A program made the translations under genes and the position numbers. Below the pieces are notes generated by a model. That model was not told the DNA's origin, searched no databases, and was given only the letters and a program-made list of their open reading frames with translations. Below, in pieces: positions 49,606 through 57,106 of a DNA stretch of 64,000 nt. This DNA is from CAVVWJ01 sp965652025 (GTDB lineage Bacteria; Gemmatimonadota; Gemmatimonadetes; Gemmatimonadales; GWC2-71-9). Each line of letters opens with the position of its first letter. Position 1 is the first letter of the stretch. The stretch is taken from assembly GCA_965652025.1 (NCBI GenBank), contig CBFGTM010000011.1, positions 1 to 64,000 on the forward strand. Direction: 5' to 3'.

Positions 49606-51444
49606 ATGAGCATCGGACAAACCATAGCAGGCCTCGCGCTGGGAGCCTCTCTGCTTCCTGTCGCTTCAGCAGTGCCTGCCCAGCAGACTACCACTCCGCA
49701 GTCTCCAGCCCGGTCGGCACCGATCTCCAACATCCGGTACGAGCTCACCTTCGACTCCACCACCGCCCGAGAACGCACCGTCCGGGTCAGCATGAGCTTC
49801 GATATCGGCGGGAATGGACCGGTGCTGCTGTCACTGCCCAGCTGGACGCCCGGGGCCTACGAGATCAGCAACTTCGCTCGCTGGGTCGGGGAGTTCTCGG
49901 CCTCGGCCGGCGACAAGGCCATTCGCTGGGACAAGCTCGACTATGACACCTGGCGGCTCCAGCCGGGGTCCGCGAAGGCGCTCACCGTTCGATTCGACTA
50001 CGTGGCCGATACCCTCGACAACGCCATGGCGTGGGCCCGCCCCGACTTCGTGCTGTTCAACGGCACCAATCTGCTGCTCTATCCCGAGGGGACTGGCTTC
50101 GACTTTCCCGCGACGGTGACGGTCAAGACCCAACCCGACTGGGTGGTCGCAACCGCCATGAAGCCGGGGACAGCACCGCGCAGCTACGCGGAGGGCAACT
50201 ACCATGACCTGGTGGACATGCCGTTCTTCGTCGGAAGGATGGACTACGACAGCATGCAGGTGGCGGGACGCTGGACTCGGCTGGCAACCTATCCGGCGGG
50301 TGCGCTGCGCGATTCCACCCGCAAGCAGTTCTGGGATCAGCTCGGCCGGGTGATCCCGGCAGAGTCGGCGGTGTTTCAGGAGACGCCGTGGGCCAGCTAC
50401 AACGTGATGATCATCTTCGAGCGAACCTTCGGCGGAGCGAGCGCCCTGGAGCACCAGAGCTCCCACGTGGGGATCTACAATCCCGGGATCATCGGCAATC
50501 CGCTGCTCGCATCCATCACCGCACACGAGATCTTCCACGCCTGGAACGTGAAGCGGCTGCGGCCGGCGGAAATGTTTCCCTACCACTACGATCAGGCGCA
50601 GCCCACTCCCTGGCTCTGGGTCAGCGAGGGAATCACCGACTACTACGCCGACCTGGCTCTGGTGCGCAGTAAGATCGTCGACTCCAGCCAGTTCATGGCC
50701 CTCACCGCGCAAAAGGCCAACACCGTCACTACCGCCCCTCCGACGGCGTTGGAGGACGCATCACTCTCCACCTGGATTCATCCGACCGACGGCAGCAACT
50801 ATCTGTATTACCCCAAGGGCTCGCTGGCGGGCCTGCTGCTCGACGTGCTCATCCGGGACGGCAGTAACAACAGCCGCTCACTGGACGATGTCATGCGCCA
50901 GCTTTACCAGAGCACCTACAAGAAGGGCCGTGGGTTCGGCGCGAACGACTGGTGGCCCGAGGTCAGCCGCGCGGCCGGCGGCCGGTCCTTCAACGACTTT
51001 TATAACCGGTACATCGACGGACGAGAGCCTTTCCCCTTCGCCCAGATCCTTCCCCTGGCCGGCATGCGGCTGGCTCCGGACACCATCAAGGTGCCCCGGC
51101 TCGGCATCCAGACGGCGGCCGACTCCACTGGGATCGTGATCGTTGGGCTGCTGCCGGGAGGTGTGGCTCAGGAGGCAGGGGTCCGTCCCGGCGATCGGCT
51201 GCTGGCCCTGGGCGATGTTTCGCTGACCAATCCGGACTTCGGTCCCGAGTTCCGCGCCCGCTATGGGAGCCGCGAAGGAGCTCCGCTCCCGATCCGGGTG
51301 CGTCGCGGGGCGGATACTTTGACTCTCACCGGTAAGGTCAAGCTGGCCACCCAGGTGGAGCTCCGGTTCGAGGCGGACCCGCGTGCCTCGGCGAAGGCGA
51401 TTCGGATTCGGAATGGGATTTGGAAGGGAGTCACTGGTCGCTAG
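49606..51444 (+). CDS. Exported M61-family metallopeptidase with PDZ domain
   Basis: This is a glycyl-aminopeptidase-like zinc protease. The 612-aa product has a signal peptide (about 1-26, ending AVPAQQ), an N-terminal beta domain, the catalytic domain with HEIFH (His307, Glu308, His311) and third ligand Glu341 in WVSEGITDYY, and a C-terminal PDZ domain (about 500-585, IVGLLPGGVAQEAGVRPGDRLLALG). Location is periplasmic. GGGAG precedes the ATG. Family members cleave N-terminal Gly/Ala from peptides; the substrate here is unknown. Confidence 0.94.
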   Translation: MSIGQTIAGLALGASLLPVASAVPAQQTTTPQSPARSAPISNIRYELTFDSTTARERTVRVSMSFDIGGNGPVLLSLPSWTPGAYEISNFARWVGEFSASAGDKAIRWDKLDYDTWRLQPGSAKALTVRFDYVADTLDNAMAWARPDFVLFNGTNLLLYPEGTGFDFPATVTVKTQPDWVVATAMKPGTAPRSYAEGNYHDLVDMPFFVGRMDYDSMQVAGRWTRLATYPAGALRDSTRKQFWDQLGRVIPAESAVFQETPWASYNVMIIFERTFGGASALEHQSSHVGIYNPGIIGNPLLASITAHEIFHAWNVKRLRPAEMFPYHYDQAQPTPWLWVSEGITDYYADLALVRSKIVDSSQFMALTAQKANTVTTAPPTALEDASLSTWIHPTDGSNYLYYPKGSLAGLLLDVLIRDGSNNSRSLDDVMRQLYQSTYKKGRGFGANDWWPEVSRAAGGRSFNDFYNRYIDGREPFPFAQILPLAGMRLAPDTIKVPRLGIQTAADSTGIVIVGLLPGGVAQEAGVRPGDRLLALGDVSLTNPDFGPEFRARYGSREGAPLPIRVRRGADTLTLTGKVKLATQVELRFEADPRASAKAIRIRNGIWKGVTGR

Positions 51445-51514
51445 TCGCTAGTTCGAGTCATCGCGAGCGGCGTAGCCGCGTGGCGATCCAGCCATGACTA
51501 GTGACTAACGACTA
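51432..51514. repeat. Palindromic repeat module downstream of the M61 gene
   Basis: Left arm of TAGTCGC/GTCGCTAGT units (51432-51456), central palindrome GTCATCGCGAGCGGCGTAGCCGCGTGGCGATCC (51457-51489), and right arm GACTAGTGACTAACGACTA (51494-51514). The module occupies the convergent gap between the M61 gene and a small minus-strand gene, and matches the module at 33709-33810 in plan and centre. Confidence 0.85.
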
Positions 51515-51518
51515 CCGC

Positions 51519-51758
51519 TCACGCATCCTCGACACGGGTAAGCACCCCGGTCCACGAGTCGTCGCGATTCCGGCCACCCCGAAACTCGAAGTGCTCATCC
51601 ACCAGGATCCGGCGGGTGAACTCCCAGGTCACCTGATCCTGGAGCCGGTGGCGCAAAACCAGCGGCACCAGCCGGGCCGCCACGACCCAGACGCTCGATT
51701 CGAGACCGGGGTAAAGATGGGCCCACTCGGGCCGGAGTCGCGCTTCCCGTACCGCCAT
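51519..51758 (-). CDS. Small hypothetical protein, 79 aa
   Basis: The product begins MAVREARLRPEWAHLYPGLE and ends with FEFRGGRNRDDSWTGVLTRVEDA. It has no signal, Cys or clear membrane helix, though VWVVAARLVPLVLRHRL is hydrophobic-amphipathic. The frame is open far upstream (antisense to the FRG gene), but ATG 51758 with AGGTGGT five bases before it is the natural start. I do not recognise the family. It is divergent from the FRG-domain gene across 141 bases, so the two may share control. Confidence 0.65.
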   Translation of the reverse strand: MAVREARLRPEWAHLYPGLESSVWVVAARLVPLVLRHRLQDQVTWEFTRRILVDEHFEFRGGRNRDDSWTGVLTRVEDA

Positions 51759-51857
51759 TGCACCACCTAGTGTTGCCGAGGGTCGCGTCGGCACAGACCG
51801 GAGCGTCCGCAGGGGCGTCTGCCCGCACGTTTGGTGCTTTTGGCCACGCTCTGCAAG

Positions 51858-51867
51858 GACATATGTC
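51858..51867. promoter_or_regulatory. Perfect 10-bp palindrome GACATATGTC upstream of the FRG gene
   Basis: GACATATGTC lies 33-42 bases before the FRG-domain start and is followed by ACATAT, in an otherwise GC-rich divergent spacer. It could be an operator or overlap a promoter; this is inference from position and symmetry. Confidence 0.4.
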
Positions 51868-51899
51868 ACATATCGAGTCACTCGCCTAACATTCGGCCC

Positions 51900-52694
51900 A
51901 TGCCTATCAACGAAGTCGTCGTAACCAGCCTGGGTGACCTGATCGACAAGGTGACGCCGATCGAGCCGGATCCCCGGACCGGCCGCCGACGAGACAGCGG
52001 CGTCTATCGGGGCGACGGCGACCCCACCTGGCCTCTCCTCACCAGCCTGGACAAGCTCGGAGGCAGCCGGACACCCCACACCAAGTCGGACCTGGAGGAG
52101 CACATCCTGCGGAACTTCATCCGCTACTCCCGGCCCTACCTGACGCAGCCGCCGGCCAATGACTGGGAGGTCATGGTGTCGGCCCAGCATCACGGGCTGC
52201 CTACCCGGCTGCTGGACTGGACCTACTCGCCGCTGGTCGCGGCCCATTTCGCCACTCTCGACCCGGACCGGGTGTCCGACCGGGTGGTCTGGCGGCTGGA
52301 CTGGCAGAGCGTGCATCGCCGCTTCAGCCTGCCCGAGCTGGCGCTGGTGATTCAGGATCTCGAAGGAATGTTGGGCGGTGCTCAGCCACTTACGCCCTGG
52401 AGGCTGTTTTCCAGCAAGGGGATCAAGCCGTTCGCCTGCATGCTGGAGCCGCCCTCGCTCAACCAGCGGATCGTCGCCCAGTCGGCCACCTTCACCCTTT
52501 GCTCCGACAAGCGGCAGTCCTTCGACCGGTTTCTGGAGCAGCACAAGCTGGGGGCGGCCCTGACCAAGTTCATCATCCCGGCAAAGGAAACCGCTCGCTT
52601 CCGCGACCAGCTGGACCTGGTCGACGTCGACGAGCGGCGGTTGTTTCCTGATCTGGATGGCGTGGCCGCCGAGATGCGGCGCTACTACTCCTGA
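51900..52694 (+). CDS. FRG domain-containing protein
   Basis: The 264-aa product has the FRG-domain features: YRG (36-38) after a short lead, a helical segment, then WEVMVSAQHHGLPTRLLDWTYSPLVAAHFA (about 89-118), the most conserved block of the family. The biochemical function of FRG proteins is not established; they occur in phage-defence islands and as stand-alone genes. ATG 51900 is chosen over an upstream in-frame start at 51831 that adds a Cys/His-rich leader. No membrane segment. It converges with the gene ending at 52685, overlapping by ten bases. Confidence 0.85.
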   Translation: MPINEVVVTSLGDLIDKVTPIEPDPRTGRRRDSGVYRGDGDPTWPLLTSLDKLGGSRTPHTKSDLEEHILRNFIRYSRPYLTQPPANDWEVMVSAQHHGLPTRLLDWTYSPLVAAHFATLDPDRVSDRVVWRLDWQSVHRRFSLPELALVIQDLEGMLGGAQPLTPWRLFSSKGIKPFACMLEPPSLNQRIVAQSATFTLCSDKRQSFDRFLEQHKLGAALTKFIIPAKETARFRDQLDLVDVDERRLFPDLDGVAAEMRRYYS

Positions 52695-53077
52695 GGCCAC
52701 TCCGGGGCTGGCGCACGGTCCCGGCCAACCAGGCGAGCCTCGGCTTTGTCGGAATCGCCGTGGGTCAGCAGGATCTCGAAGCGGTCGACCGGGGCGGCGA
52801 TGGTCTTGAGCTGCACGAAGTCGCCCTCCCGCCAACTGGAGGCTACCGGGCGCTGGGGCAGCCGGATCTCCCAGACGCTGCCGTCTTCCAGCTTCACGTA
52901 GCTGCCGTCGTTGATGACTTCGCTGACATAGAGACCGTAGGGGAGCACCACGTTATAGCAGTTGACCACGCAGCCGGGCAGCTGCGGGGCGGCGGCCTGA
53001 GCCTGGGCCGCCGATTCCTGGGGCAAGAGGAGCACGGCTCCCGCCGCCAGGGCATAGGCCAGGGGGACGAGTCTCAC
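52685..53077 (-). CDS. Secreted hypothetical protein, about 130 aa
   Basis: GTG 53077 (GGAGG eight bases upstream) begins a signal peptide RLVPLAYALAAGAVLLLPQESAAQA. The mature protein contains two close Cys (CVVNCY), likely a disulfide, and a beta-rich section (YVKLEDGSVWEIRLPQ, GDFVQLKTI, FEILLTHGD). The frame extends to TTG 53092, but that codon lies in the ribosome site. I do not recognise the family. It converges with the FRG gene. Confidence 0.7.
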   Translation of the reverse strand: MRLVPLAYALAAGAVLLLPQESAAQAQAAAPQLPGCVVNCYNVVLPYGLYVSEVINDGSYVKLEDGSVWEIRLPQRPVASSWREGDFVQLKTIAAPVDRFEILLTHGDSDKAEARLVGRDRAPAPEWPQE

Positions 53078-53149
53078 GGAACTACCCTCCAAGAAGGTGA
53101 GTACAAGTAGCTTACCTCCAATTTTTGAGTTCCGCAGTGGGGGATGGCC

Positions 53150-53358
53150 AGCGGGCGGTCAGGCCGTCAGGCGGTGCGTCCCGAGTCATCGCGAGGGCGT
53201 AAGCCCGAAGCAATCCCGCTGCTTGGGACTGCTTCGGTCGCTTCGCTCCCTCGCAGTGACTATCCGCTGCCTGGGACTGCTTCGGTCGCTTCGCTCCCTC
53301 GCAGTGACTATCCCGCGGCCACCCGCTGCCACCCGACCGCCTGACCGACTAACCGCCT
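53150..53358. repeat. Palindromic repeat module with a 48-bp tandem duplication
   Basis: Arms of GCGGTCAGGCCGTCAGGCGG type (53150-53178) and CCGACCGCCTGACCGACTAACC type (about 53311-53358) flank a palindromic element starting GTCATCGCGAGGGCG at 53185. Within it a unit TGGGACTGCTTCGGTCGCTTCGC... of 42 identical bases occurs at 53224-53265 and again at 53272-53313. Together with flanks it accounts for most of the 353-base gap before rpsD (53078-53430), where I see no gene. Confidence 0.88.
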
Positions 53359-53430
53359 TCCCATAACGTCCCCATACGAATACATTTGCGGGCTCGGGAA
53401 GAACCGCACCAGTCGCACAGGAGATAGTTC

Positions 53431-54030
53431 GTGAACCGTAGGGGACCCAAGGTCAAACTGGCCCGCCAGCTCGGCATCGCATTGACGCCCAAGGCCGCCA
53501 GAGTCATGGAGCGCAGGCCCAATCCGCCGGGACAGCACGGCGCGTCGCCTCGCCGCAAGGTCAGCGGCTACAAGAAGCAGCTGGTGGAGAAGCAGCGGCT
53601 CCGGGCTCAGTACAACGTGAGCGAGCGCCAGCTGCAGAACGCCTTCAGCGAAGCCATCCGCCAGCCCGGCAATACCGGAGTGCGGCTGCTCCAGCTGCTC
53701 GAGCTTCGACTCGACGCGGTGGTCGTCCGAGCCGGATTCGTGCGAACCATTTATGCCGCGCGGCAGGCGGTGAGTCATGGTCACCTGGTGGTCAATGGCA
53801 AGCGGGTGGACCGTCCCTCCCGCCGGCTGAAGCCGGGCGATGTGGTGTCGCTCGCCGAGCGCAGCCGCGACAAGATCGCCTTCACCGCCCCGCTCGAGGT
53901 CGCCAGGCCCCCGGCCTACCTGGAGCTAGACCGGGACGCGCGCAAGGTCCGGATCCGGGAGATTCCCGAGCGGGAACAGATCCCGGTGCAGTGCGAGGCC
54001 TCTCTGGTGATCGAGTACTATTCCCGGTAA
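53431..54030 (+). CDS. rpsD: 30S ribosomal protein uS4, Cys-free form
   Basis: uS4 nucleates assembly of the 30S body and represses its operon in some bacteria. The 199-aa protein has the N-terminal RPNPPGQHG region and the S4 RNA-binding domain (about 92-155, LRLDAVVVRAGFVRTIYAARQAVSHGHLVVNGKRVD). The four Cys that bind zinc in many uS4 proteins are absent from the short N-terminus, so this is a C-minus form. Start is GTG 53431, with GGAG ahead. It stands alone, away from the rpsK/rpoA cluster, so it may be a second copy used under zinc shortage; that is inference. A strong terminator follows. Confidence 0.95.
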   Translation: MNRRGPKVKLARQLGIALTPKAARVMERRPNPPGQHGASPRRKVSGYKKQLVEKQRLRAQYNVSERQLQNAFSEAIRQPGNTGVRLLQLLELRLDAVVVRAGFVRTIYAARQAVSHGHLVVNGKRVDRPSRRLKPGDVVSLAERSRDKIAFTAPLEVARPPAYLELDRDARKVRIREIPEREQIPVQCEASLVIEYYSR

Positions 54031-54085
54031 CGCAGTCGCGTTACCGCGAGGCGGGTAAGTGGGTAAGTGGGTAGGTGGTGATAGC

Positions 54086-54120
54086 AGCCCTCCGGCGAGT
54101 GCCCGGGGGGCTTCTTTTTT
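54086..54120 (+). terminator. Terminator of rpsD
   Basis: A 10-bp stem with one G-T pair (54086-54095 with 54103-54112) and a 7-base loop is followed by TTCTTTTTT. A GGGTAAGTGGGTAAGTGGG tract lies just before it (54050-54078), as at the lon terminator. Confidence 0.92.
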
Positions 54121-54155
54121 GTGGTCGGTGCGGGGGAATCTTCGGGCCGAACGGC

Positions 54156-54640
54156 TGCACGGGGTCGCCGGCGGCTTGCACCCGAACGTTGGCGACTTGC
54201 ACGCGAACGTCGGCGGCCTGCATGGGGTCGCTGCCAGGAAAATGGGAACGCTGCTCGTCGGCACGGGGCCGCTGGCGGTCGCGATGGTGTCGCTGACGAT
54301 CCACATGCAGACGCTGACAATCCACATGGAGACGCTGTCAGTCGGCACGGAAACCCTGGCGGTCTGGATGCGAACCCTGCCGGGAAAATTGAATCGCTGC
54401 TCGGCTGCACGGGGTCGCCGGCGATCCGCAGGGAGACGCTGCCGGAAAAATGCCGTCCCGGTCAGCCGGCACGGAACCGCTGACGGGCTGCACGAGAACC
54501 CCGGCGGACGAAATGGGGACGCTGCCGGGAAAATCCCAACGCCGGCAGGTTGCACGGAGACGCTGACGATCCACATGGGGTCGCTGACCGTCCACATGCG
54601 AACGCTGTCGGCCGCGATGGAAGCGCTGCCGGACTACTTG
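54156..54640. repeat. Degenerate tandem array, about 23 units of 21 bases
   Basis: Aligned on the conserved core ATGG.G.CGCTG.CGG, anchor bases fall at 54159, 54180, 54201, 54222, 54242, 54263, 54284, 54305, 54326, 54347, 54368, 54388, 54409, 54430, 54450, 54471, 54492, 54513, 54533, 54554, 54575, 54596 and 54617: spacing 21 except four intervals of 20. Clean units include TCCACATGGAGACGCTG and TGCACGGGGTCGCCGGCG. Both strands have long open frames through it, but the 20-base units shift any heptad phase, so coding is doubtful. The array fills the gap from the rpsD terminator to the stop of the lipoprotein gene at 54634. Confidence 0.9.
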
Positions 54641-55083
54641 GTCGCCGACCAGCCCCCTGTCAGGCTGACCTCGTTCAGCGGAAGCCCGAACTGGTAGGTC
54701 CACTCGGCGCTGCCCGACATGGAATTGCCGCTGATTGTCCCATCATGGTGGCCGTAGCTGCCGAGGTCGAAGCTGATGGTATTGCCGGTGACCTCTCCAT
54801 TGGTTATGGCGCCCGAGCCTATTGCCGAAGAGAACGACTCGGTGGGGGTGAGACAGCCGAGAATGCCACCAGAATAGGTCCCGGTGAAGCTGCTCCCAGT
54901 CTGGCGGATAGTGGCATGGATGGGGTCCGAGGTGCTGCAGGAGGCGCCACTCCCGGACATGTTCGAGACCGAGAGGTTCCAGGTGCCCCCCACGTTGATC
55001 GAGCCAACCGGCCCGGTACCGCTATCATCTCCCCCACAGGCAGCAACTGCGGCCAGGGTGAGGGCCAGCCAGCAGCGACACAT
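54634..55083 (-). CDS. Small lipoprotein, 149 aa
   Basis: The signal MCRCWLALTLAAVAAC carries a lipobox (AVAAC, Cys16), followed by a Gly/Asp/Ser spacer GGDDSGTGP. The mature part (about 30-149) alternates short beta strands (GGTWNLSVSN, ATIRQTGSSFTGTYSG, NTISFDLGS, HDGTISGNSMSGSAEW), the pattern of a small beta-barrel/lipocalin-like or DUF-type stress lipoprotein; no family is certain. AAGGAG lies six bases before the ATG. Its stop codon touches the last unit of the 21-base array. Confidence 0.75.
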   Translation of the reverse strand: MCRCWLALTLAAVAACGGDDSGTGPVGSINVGGTWNLSVSNMSGSGASCSTSDPIHATIRQTGSSFTGTYSGGILGCLTPTESFSSAIGSGAITNGEVTGNTISFDLGSYGHHDGTISGNSMSGSAEWTYQFGLPLNEVSLTGGWSATK

Positions 55084-55214
55084 GAGTCGCTCCTTCCTCG
55101 CACAGTCGTTTTGGCAGGGGTGCGCTACAACAGATGAGGGCGGCCGTCCTCATCATTGGTGAACTTACTGTTTGCTGGCTGGTCCGATAGTGGCGGGAGG
55201 AGGGCAAGGTTGGG

Positions 55215-55757
55215 CTAGAACATGATTCCCAACGTCACTGGAAAGTAATGCACGTCTTGGTTTTGACTCTTGGTTCGGTGCCCGCGGATCTCCAGGAAGT
55301 TCTCCAGCCCCAGAAAAAAGAACTTGGCTCCCAGGCCGTAGTTCCAGCCGTAGCGAACCCTGCTATCGCACCCCAACGAGCAGTCGGTGTGATAGGCGCC
55401 CAGGCCCAACAGGACATACGGTTGGATGGGGGAGGTAACCTTGGGAAGGCGATACAGGACATTGAGGGTTGCGGAGCCGGCGGTCTGGTGGCCTTCTTCG
55501 CCGAGGGCAGCTGCCAGCTGTTCGCTGAACTCGAACCGGTTGTACGCGACGTCCAGGCGGAGTCCCCACGGATGCATCGGTGAGGCCAGCTCCGCGGTCA
55601 CTAGTGCGTGCCACCCCAGGTTTACGTCGTCCTCGATCTCCCCTTCCGGCAGGGACACTCCCCCACCCACACCGACCGAGAGGGGACTCTGGGCTCGGAG
55701 CGGTGCAGTTGAAGCGACAACACCGAGGCAGGCTGCTGCCAGGATCCAGCCCCGCAT
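55215..55757 (-). CDS. Outer-membrane beta-barrel protein, 180 aa
   Basis: The signal peptide (about 1-22, ending PLRAQ) precedes amphipathic strands typical of an OmpW/OmpA-like small barrel: SVGVGGGVSLPEGEIEDD, HALVTAELASP, LRLDVAYNRFEF, GSATLNVLYRLP, PYVLLGLGAYHTD, RYGWNYGLGAKFFF and a terminal HYFPVTLGIMF with C-terminal Phe. Two Cys (CSLGC) may form a loop disulfide. GGAGG precedes the ATG. Function unknown; it may be co-transcribed with the cytochrome gene that lies 11 bases upstream. Confidence 0.82.
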   Translation of the reverse strand: MRGWILAAACLGVVASTAPLRAQSPLSVGVGGGVSLPEGEIEDDVNLGWHALVTAELASPMHPWGLRLDVAYNRFEFSEQLAAALGEEGHQTAGSATLNVLYRLPKVTSPIQPYVLLGLGAYHTDCSLGCDSRVRYGWNYGLGAKFFFLGLENFLEIRGHRTKSQNQDVHYFPVTLGIMF

Positions 55758-55768
55758 AGTCCTCCAGG

Positions 55769-56953
55769 TTAGAGCGATTTCAGGTACTCTTCCAGGTCAC
55801 CCTTCTGCTTCCCGGTCAGCTGGAGATTCAGCGTCTTCACGTAATGCTCGATGACATCCTTGAGCGTCTTCGCACTTCCGTCGTGGAAGTACGGAGGATG
55901 CTGCCACAGGCCACGAAGCGGGGTCGTGCGATATCGCTTCTGGCTGGTCCGCTCAGCGTAGGCTGCGCTCATTCCGGTTTCCGACGGCGGGTGGAGCGTC
56001 CCGTCATTGTTGTCGGTGAGGGTCCCGCTTATATGACAGCGGGCACAGTTGGCATCGAATACGGTCCTGCCCCGGCGAGCCGCTCCCTTGCTATAGCTGC
56101 CTGCCGGCGGCGGCGGCGCCGGAATGCTGAACTGATACGCCCGCAACGCCGCCAGCTTGGGCGTGACCAGGTCTGGCTGATTCACCACCTTCACTCCGAG
56201 CCGTGGGTCGGAAAAGTTGCCCTGGCCATGCATCTGAGTCACGGCCACGTAGTTGTTCCAGTACGAGATGGGTCCCTCAGCGGTGTAGGTTTCGTTCTTG
56301 ACCTCCGCGAGGCCGTAAGCGGGGGGTAGCACCAGCGGAGTACTCTTGCCGTCGAAGTTGAAGCGGGGGTCGTAGGTTCCCTTGGGCCAGGTCTCAAGAA
56401 CCTTCTTCTGTTCCGGAGTGAAGTGGGCCAACTTCGCCAGAATTTTCCCCACCTCCAGGTCGCGGTTGGGCCAGCCATCGAGCCGATGGCCGATTCCGGG
56501 GAGCAGCGCGTTGTCGACGGTGGAATGGCAGAGGGCGCAGGTGATGCCGATCCGGGCGATGCGACCCTTCTCGTCAAATGTCGCCTTTATCCCGACGACT
56601 GCGTCCCGTTTGAGGAGATTCCTGGTGCCACTGGTGCCGAACGGATTGCTGAACAGAAAGGAGAGCAGGTTGAGCCGGTCCTGGTCGACCTTGAGCCCCA
56701 GGCTCAGGGCTTCGAGCGGCTGGATCTCCTTCTGGACCAGCTCATGCAGGCGGGCGGTGTCGGTCCAGAACGGCTCATTGCCGAAGGTGTCGTCGCGGAA
56801 GATCTTCCGCCCTTCCTTCTCGAGATCGTTGCTTACCGTGGTCTCGGGAAACCGGCGGCAGCCAACCGCCCCGGCAACCCCGACCACCACGAGCAGGCCG
56901 GTCAGCCAGCACGAGACTGTCAATCGTGGCCGATGTGATGCAGCTAAAGCCAT
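55769..56953 (-). CDS. Di-haem c-type cytochrome (cytochrome c peroxidase/MauG-like), membrane-anchored
   Basis: Two haem c motifs, CALCH and CARCH, lie in two domains, and the second is followed by TTPLRGLWQHPPYFHDGSAKTLKDVIEHY, characteristic of the CcpA/MauG group. From ATG 56953 the protein is 394 aa and begins with a signal ending GVAGAVGC, a lipobox. A candidate promoter (TTGTGT, 17 bases, CATAAT; 57040-57012) overlaps the alternative ATG at 57013, which excludes the longer forms. It is divergent from a Cys-rich regulator that may control it. The role is periplasmic electron transfer or peroxide reduction, by family. Confidence 0.87.
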   Translation of the reverse strand: MALAASHRPRLTVSCWLTGLLVVVGVAGAVGCRRFPETTVSNDLEKEGRKIFRDDTFGNEPFWTDTARLHELVQKEIQPLEALSLGLKVDQDRLNLLSFLFSNPFGTSGTRNLLKRDAVVGIKATFDEKGRIARIGITCALCHSTVDNALLPGIGHRLDGWPNRDLEVGKILAKLAHFTPEQKKVLETWPKGTYDPRFNFDGKSTPLVLPPAYGLAEVKNETYTAEGPISYWNNYVAVTQMHGQGNFSDPRLGVKVVNQPDLVTPKLAALRAYQFSIPAPPPPAGSYSKGAARRGRTVFDANCARCHISGTLTDNNDGTLHPPSETGMSAAYAERTSQKRYRTTPLRGLWQHPPYFHDGSAKTLKDVIEHYVKTLNLQLTGKQKGDLEEYLKSL

Positions 56954-57011
56954 GGGCCGAACCAGCTTGGGGAATTTCCTAATGCCCTGCGCCTCTGGGC
57001 CTACCCCAGCC

Positions 57012-57040
57012 ATTATGCTTAAGTGTTTAGAGAAACACAA
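57012..57040 (-). promoter_or_regulatory. Promoter of the cytochrome gene overlapping a palindromic operator
   Basis: On the minus strand a -35 box TTGTGT (57040-57035), a 17-base spacer and a -10 box CATAAT (57017-57012) match sigma-70 spacing. Lying over the spacer is the palindrome GTGTTT-AGAG-AAACAC (57023-57038). The site is an AT-rich island between the two divergent genes. Confidence 0.6.
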
Positions 57041-57106
57041 GATTTTTCTGTCAAATCTGTCGCTTCCCCGATCCCGGAGACCCTCCAGACCTGACCAGGG
57101 GCGTCC

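Noticed and set aside
51519..52835. 438-codon minus-strand frame covering the FRG gene
   Set aside because: Only its last 79 codons have a proper ribosome site and start (kept as a separate small gene); the remainder is antisense to the FRG domain.
54156..54640. Possible CRISPR array
   Set aside because: Units are adjacent and degenerate with no unique spacers, and no cas gene is present; the same applies to the AAGCGGGT tract at 10-57.
53926..54697. Overlapping open frames on both strands through the 21-base array
   Set aside because: No ribosome site, and the phase of the heptads changes at each 20-base unit; the frames arise from the repeat composition. I report the array instead.
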